From assembly GCA_039583875.1 (NCBI GenBank), contig CM077150.1, positions 179,308,375-179,372,374 of the forward strand: a stretch of DNA of 64,000 nt, written 5' to 3'. Shown here piece after piece: positions 59,362 through 64,000 of this stretch. The position numbers were made by a program, and so were the translations under genes. The notes below the pieces were generated by a model. That model worked only from the letters and a program-made list of their open reading frames with translations. It had not been told where the DNA came from and made no database searches. Origin of the DNA: Platanthera guangdongensis (lineage: Eukaryota > Streptophyta > Magnoliopsida > Asparagales > Orchidaceae). The number at the start of each line of letters is the position of its first letter. The stretch's first letter is position 1.

Positions 59362-60846
59362 GTAACGATTCTCAACTCGAGCGCTTGAATCTCTTTCTTT
59401 CTGCATAAGGAATCCCGCTCCCGCGAGTATGCGGTGAGTGCGTGGTGTTCCTTGGGGTTGACGGGAATAGTCCCCCTTGTGTTGCATGTAGAGCCCGGAA
59501 TCGTAAGTACGGGCATAGGCATTGTGTGTGAAGCCTACCCGGACGTGTTTTGTCTGGATCGGTGATGTTGCATTTGATATGGTTTTGCCGGAGAAGACTC
59601 CGTGCTTTGGATTTTTCGGGTTTCCACGCGGTAGATTGCAGCAGGGATCCTTGAAGGTTAGCTTCAAGGCGCACCCGGAAAATTGAGCGGAAACGTGTTC
59701 TGCTAACTTGGCGGTCTGGGAACCGGCCTTAATCATAACTGGGTTATGAGATTGTTTTGGAAAATTTGGGATCCGAGAGAAGCTTGGCCCGCGCAAAGTT
59801 CCTTAAATTGGACATGCGGCGTGAGCAACGGGCAAGTGGAATTGGACCTAGGCTATGTGGTTCGGTGCGAGAGACCCGAAGACGGGGACTGGTCGTTGGC
59901 ATAGTCGGAGCCTTAGACGGTGGTCAGAAAGGCTAAATGCTCACATGTTGTTGCCATCCTAGGGATGGTGGTGAATGCACTGATTTGTCAGGGTTCACCA
60001 TGAATGTGCCCTGAGTGCACGGGGTGTTTGGCCGTGCGAGCCTACACCTGTGGCGAATTATAATTGTGATATATATATATTGTTGGGCTAATGTTTTGCA
60101 GGGAAAGAACACCGCCGTCCCGAGTAAGGGGCGGGGTCGTTATAATTTGGTCGGCTTTTAGCTGACCGTTGCTTTATTTGCCACCGTGCGGTGGTATGTG
60201 CTTGCAGGTGCTGCGGAGCCGAGTGCCAAATAGCGGGCTGGAGCCCATATTGCTGTGCTGGCCCTAGAAGGCCGTAGAATAATTGTTTTTACAGTTCTCA
60301 TGTATGGCCGGCCTGCGAGCCGATGTATGTAAGACATGTTATATTTATGAACATTTGTAAGGCCATAAGGCCATGTACCTGTTTCAGTGTATTTGGGGTT
60401 CGTTCTTGTAGTTGTAAATGTGGACATTCATATTGATGGATTTAATTTTGGGTTCTTTCAACTTTAAAATCTTCCTCTAGAATGCTCTGTGTTTAGGACG
60501 TGTAGTATTAATTGGTTGGTTTGATTTATTCATTTAGTAACCCTTCCGACTGTCTGTGGTATATGGCGTCGGGTTCCAGCTGGACCTTCTGTTATATGCC
60601 ATGCGACGGATGGGGTTGTTACAATTTGGTATCAGACTTCTGGTTACGATCAATCTTAAATGAATTCGTGGGCGAATTCTTTTAAGGGGTGGTGAGCACA
60701 TGTGTGCGTCATCGTTATAACATTAAAAAGAACCCATGAATGTCCACTTAGGAATGAAAATACACTTGTTTTGTGGAACCTGGGTGTTCCAATGATTGCT
60801 TTTAGCAATTTGTTTGTCGTCTAATCATGTGTCTTTGCTTTTATAG
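59362..60846 (+). other. Element H: predicted first intron (1485 nt) spanning LTR end, PBS and leader
   Basis: Starts GTAACGATT and ends GTCTTTGCTTTTATAG, a pyrimidine-rich acceptor. It contains the 3' part of the LTR and the PBS (60625 on). The equivalent in E runs 53411-51755. Predicted only. Confidence 0.6.
60625..60637 (+). other. Element H: primer binding site
   Basis: TTTGGTATCAGAC just after the LTR; initiator tRNA-Met type. Confidence 0.8.
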
Positions 60847-62001
60847 GCTGCTAGGAGCGGTGCTGGTCAGTCAGAGCGTCCGCAATCAGCGGAAAGTAGT
60901 GCACCAAGGGACGTGCCTGCTACACCTCCTTCAGCGGAAACCATCAGGATGGTGGCTGAAGCCGTGTTCGCAATGATAAATGCCCAACCTGCGGGGCAAA
61001 TGCATCGCGCACCTCCTGCGGATGAGCAAGAACCGGTTAGGGCGGCAGAGCCGAGAGTGGTTGAACGCGCAGCAGTTGAGTTAGTAGAGCCGAGGAGAAT
61101 TACGGAGCGGCAGCTAAAGCACGTGATGGGCTTTAATCCTCCGAGGTTTAATGGGGTTGGAACGCCAACTCAAGCTGAGGACTGGCTTTCTTCCATAAAG
61201 AGGGTGTTGACGGCCACAATGACTGAGGAGTGGCAGAAGACCACCATAGCAACTTTTCTTTTGGAAGGTGAGGCGAGGCTGTGGTGGGACGAGTTGGAGT
61301 TTCATCTTCTAGTGGGAAGGAAACTTGCGGATGTGCCGATGGAAGAATTTTCAAGATTGTTCCTAGCCAGATTTGTACCTTCTGCTCAGAAGTTGGAGAT
61401 GGAGAATCAATTTCTTGGGTTGACTCAGGGATCCAGAAGCGTGGACGAATATTTGCATGAGTTCACACGGTTGGGTCGTTATGCTGGTGCTATGTTTTCA
61501 GAAGAAGAGAGGAAGACCAACCGATTCTATGAGGGTCTTCGTGGCGATTTACAGTTACTCCTTGCTGGGCCTAAGGCGCAGGGCTTCCTAGCCTTGGTCA
61601 ATTCGGCCCGATCGTTGGAAAAGGTTGCGAAGAAAGTTCAAGAGAAGAGGGACCCAGGAGAAAGGAAGACCGAGTTCAAGGTGCCAAGTAACAAGACAGG
61701 TTTCCGCAGATGGAACAAGAAGCGGAGGACTTCAAACTCAGCCCCTTCGGCTGATACATCGGGGGCAACTACAAGTCGAGTCCCCGGAGCTTGCTACAAC
61801 TGCGGGAAGACGGGGCATTTTGCTCGGGAGTATTGGAGCGGACGTTCAAAGTCCGAGAGGAGACCTGGAGCGACTTATGAGAAGAAAGGGAAGGCAGTGG
61901 AGTCAACCGCATCCCATCATGCTCCAGCCCAGCCTAGAGTCTACAACCTTGGTCTACAGGAGGCCATAAAGCAAGCAGACGTGGTGACAGGTATGAGTTA
62001 A
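60847..62001 (+). CDS. Element H: gypsy gag (main exon)
   Basis: Gag packages the element's RNA. The frame opens after TATAG at 60846 and has no ATG near its start, whereas the preserved residues begin AARSGAGQSE; the start codon is therefore predicted to be in the LTR (59338). Order: disordered N-terminus, PPSAETIRMVAEAVFAMI, RQLKHVMGFNPPRFNGVG, the gag core (LLEGEARLWWDELEF, FLARFVPSAQKLEMENQFL, GSRSVDEYLHEFTRLGRYAG, NRFYEGLRGDLQLLLAG), basic linker, and a zinc knuckle CYNCGKTGHFAREYW (61794-61838). The knuckle's last Cys has become Tyr, which should weaken RNA binding. Unspliced, it ends at TAA 61999-62001; spliced at 61990 it would run on into protease. Confidence 0.9.
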   Translation, partial: AARSGAGQSERPQSAESSAPRDVPATPPSAETIRMVAEAVFAMINAQPAGQMHRAPPADEQEPVRAAEPRVVERAAVELVEPRRITERQLKHVMGFNPPRFNGVGTPTQAEDWLSSIKRVLTATMTEEWQKTTIATFLLEGEARLWWDELEFHLLVGRKLADVPMEEFSRLFLARFVPSAQKLEMENQFLGLTQGSRSVDEYLHEFTRLGRYAGAMFSEEERKTNRFYEGLRGDLQLLLAGPKAQGFLALVNSARSLEKVAKKVQEKRDPGERKTEFKVPSNKTGFRRWNKKRRTSNSAPSADTSGATTSRVPGACYNCGKTGHFAREYWSGRSKSERRPGATYEKKGKAVESTASHHAPAQPRVYNLGLQEAIKQADVVTGMS

Positions 62002-62066
62002 ATTCAATGGTTTAACTTTTATAGTTATTACCTGTGTATTTGTTAGCTTACGTTTGTTAGTGCTAG
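61991..62066 (+). other. Element H: predicted 76-nt intron between gag and protease
   Basis: Donor ACAG|GTATGAGT is close to the plant consensus. The gap is AT-rich with a possible branch point TTTAAC (62011-62016) and ends GTTAGTGCTAG. Gag upstream ends in codons for Val-Val-Thr plus one base; protease downstream reads FVLIFGFPARALFD. Joining restores one frame (phase 1, glycine codon) and removes both the gag stop and the TGA in the pol frame. Confidence 0.7.
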
Positions 62067-64000
62067 GCTTTGTGTTAATCTTTGGGTTTCCGGCGAGAGC
62101 CCTTTTTGATACGGGAGCATCACATTCCTTCTTGTCTGAAAAGTTTATATCGCGCATCGGAGTTCCGTTCTCGATGGCAGAAAACAAGTTGGATGTGTTG
62201 TTGCCTAATGGGTGATCAATGCGTGCGGATAGGATCTGTGTTGTAAAGATTCGGATTGGAGACCGGGAGTTTGATTTACGGGCGTTGGTTCTACCATTAG
62301 TGGAGTTCGATGTAATCTTCGGTATGGATTGGCTCTCGGAGCAGAGTGCATGCATTGATTGCAACCGTAAAGAAGTCAAGTTGGGTCTGGACACTGATCG
62401 GGAGACTACTTTTGCGGGCATGAAGGGGTCAGGGAAAGTTCTGATGTCGGCCCTTCAGATGTTCAAGGCAGTTCGGTCTGGGGCAGAACTATATGTCACT
62501 CTAGTGCAGACTTCGACGCCTAAACCTAGTTTGGGCAACATCCCAGTTGTGTCCGAGTATCCTGATGTGTTTCCAGATGATCTCCCAGGAGCCCCTCCTC
62601 AGCGGGAGATAGACTTTACTATAGAGCTGGTACCGGGTGCCAAACCGGTGTCACGCTCCCCCTATCGGATAGCCCCAAGAGAAATGGCAGAGTTGAAGGT
62701 GCAACTGCAGGAGTTGCTAGAGCAAGGTTATGTGCGTCCAAGTTCGTCGCCTTGGAGCGCACCAGTTCTCTTTGTTAAGAAGAAAGATGGGAGCTTGCGG
62801 CTTTGTATCGATTATCGGGAATTGAACAAACTTACAGAGAAGAACAAATATCCAATCCCGAGGATTGACGATCTATTTGATCAGTTGGTTGGGTCAACTG
62901 TATATTCGAAGTTAGATTTGAAGTCTGGTTACTATCAGTTGAGGATAAGGGAGAGCGACATTCCAAAGACAGCATTCAGTACGCGGTTTGGGCATTTTGA
63001 GTTCACAGTCATGCCGTTTGGGTTGACGAATGCTCCATCCGTGTTTATGGATCTGATGAATAGGACGTTCAGAGAATACTTGGATCAGTTTGTGATAGTA
63101 TTTATTGATGATATCCTGGTATATTCGCGGTGCGAGGAGGATCACTACAAGCATTTACACATGGTGTTGGAAACATTGAGGAAAAGTCAGTTATATGCAA
63201 AGTTCTCCAAGTGTGAATTCTGGTTATCCTCGATAGCGTTCCTTGGTCATGTTGTCAGTGGAGAAGGAATAGCTGTGGATCCGGCAAAGATAGTGGCGAT
63301 ACGGGAGTGGCCTACTTTGACTACGGTGGCAGAGGTCCGGAGTTTTCTGGGACTTGCTGGCTACTACAGGCGCTTCGTAGAGAACTTCTCGCGGATAGCA
63401 CTACCACTCACGACGTTGACAAGAAAGGATCAGAAGTTTGTGTGGTCTCCGGAGTGCGAACAGGCTTTCATAGAGTTGAAGAGGCGGTTAACCACGGCGC
63501 CTATTTTATGTTCGCCAAGTGGTACCGAAGGGTTCGAGATTTATAGTGATGCTTCAGGCAGTGGTTTGGGCTGTGTTCTGCTACAGCATGGGAGAGTGAT
63601 AGCTTATGGTTCACGACAATTGAAGGTTCATGAGAGGAATTATCCGGTCCACGACTTAGAGTTAGCGGCCGTGATTTTTGCTCTAAAGCTTTGGAGGCAC
63701 TATCTGTACGGTGTGAAGGTAGATATTTACACCGATCATAAGAGTTTGAAGTACCTATTGGACCAAAAAGATCTGAACATGAGGCAGAGGAGGTGGATGG
63801 AGTTCTTAGGGGACTACACCTTCAAGATACACTATGTGCCTGGGAAGGGAAATGTAGTGGCGGATGCGTTGAGTCGTAAGATTCCCGCACAAGCCAACTG
63901 GTTATCAGTGCATGATAAGAGATTGGTCCAAGAGTTGGAGGCATTGGAGATATCTTGCGTTGACAAGCAGTCTAGTGCCGAGGCGAAATTGTTTTGGACA
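62067..64000 (+). pseudogene. Element H: gypsy pro-pol (protease, RT, RNase H), one stop, runs off window
   Basis: Protease: ALFDTGASHSFLSEKF and [23 protein letters not shown] at 62213-62215 interrupts it between these motifs, probably from an Arg CGA codon. From there the frame is open to the window end. [64 protein letters not shown] and catalytic FIDDILVYS (63103-63129). RNase [19 protein letters not shown] and [20 protein letters not shown]. The tether [20 protein letters not shown] leads toward integrase, which is outside. Compared with A and F it is nearly intact; apart from the stop and the zinc-knuckle change, the part seen here could be functional. Confidence 0.93.

Larger units (their letters stand above)
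58650..60623 (+). repeat. Element H: gypsy 5' LTR (1974 bp)
   Basis: Starts TGTAACGCCCCGAATTTTG and ends GATGGGGTTGTTACA, followed by A and the PBS TTTGGTATCAGAC. It is related to the LTRs of E and K through the start-exon block, GGCATTGTGTGTGAAGCC, GTGATGTTGCAT and TTCTGTTATATGCCATG. It carries an array of GACACGGGCGTGTC-type palindromes near its start. The insertion target is the RNase H region of G. Its other LTR is beyond the window, so target duplication and age cannot be read. Confidence 0.9.

Noticed and set aside
1..64000. Host genes, tRNA, rRNA or a bacterial or viral gene cluster
   Set aside because: Every sizeable coding signal resolves to copia or gypsy gag, pol or ORF3; I saw no cloverleaf, rRNA core or exon set of a host gene.

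Overview
This window is plant nuclear DNA, almost certainly from an angiosperm with a retrotransposon-rich genome. Every long coding trace belongs to Ty1/copia or Ty3/gypsy LTR retrotransposons. Primer binding sites match plant initiator tRNA-Met, LTRs run TG...CA with 5-bp target duplications, and I see no host gene, rRNA, tRNA or bacterial feature. The sequence does not identify the species. I name the elements I, A, L, B, J, II, C, K, F, E, G and H.

Layout. 1-5971: 3' part of a copia Sirevirus (I, +): end of pol, a broken third ORF, 3' LTR. 5972-18237: a decayed gypsy/Tekay-type chromovirus (A, -) with 5.2-kb LTRs; its 3' LTR is cut by I and its pol is split by a solo LTR (L, 6240-8210, TSD AAAAG). 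18238-21998: gag start and LTR of a second gypsy element (B, -), into whose gag A inserted. 22453-24879 and 44024-44655: the LTR, leader and gag of an old copia element (J, +) split by 19 kb. Inside J lie C (37937-44022, -, non-autonomous gypsy-like) and, inserted at the very edge of C, a nearly complete young Sirevirus (II, 24883-37934, TSD GTTGA). 44656-45874: LTR fragment K. 45875-55649: gypsy element F (+), interrupted in its leader by an internally deleted gypsy element (E, -, 48951-54017). 55650-58649: 5'-deleted Sirevirus G (+), cut in its RNase H by H. 58650-64000: gypsy element H (+), the best preserved gypsy copy, running off the window.

How the parts work. The copia elements encode gag, protease, integrase, RT and RNase H, and the two Sireviruses add a large third ORF between pol and the 3' LTR. 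The gypsy elements encode gag, protease, RT, RNase H and integrase with a GPY/F and chromodomain-like tail.

Most unusual points. (1) Gag and protease of gypsy elements H, A and F are separated at the same codon by a short AT-rich GT...AG intron-like gap of 76, 117 and 76 nt. (2) In the E/H/K gypsy family the gag start codon appears to lie in the LTR, as a 24-nt exon followed by a conserved splice donor. The predicted first intron removes the rest of the LTR and the PBS, which would separate message from genome. (3) At least six LTR families, copia and gypsy, carry dense arrays of different short palindromes, most with a self-complementary TCGA core. (4) Sirevirus II is very young by LTR identity yet already carries disabling lesions in gag and pol, while its third ORF is intact.
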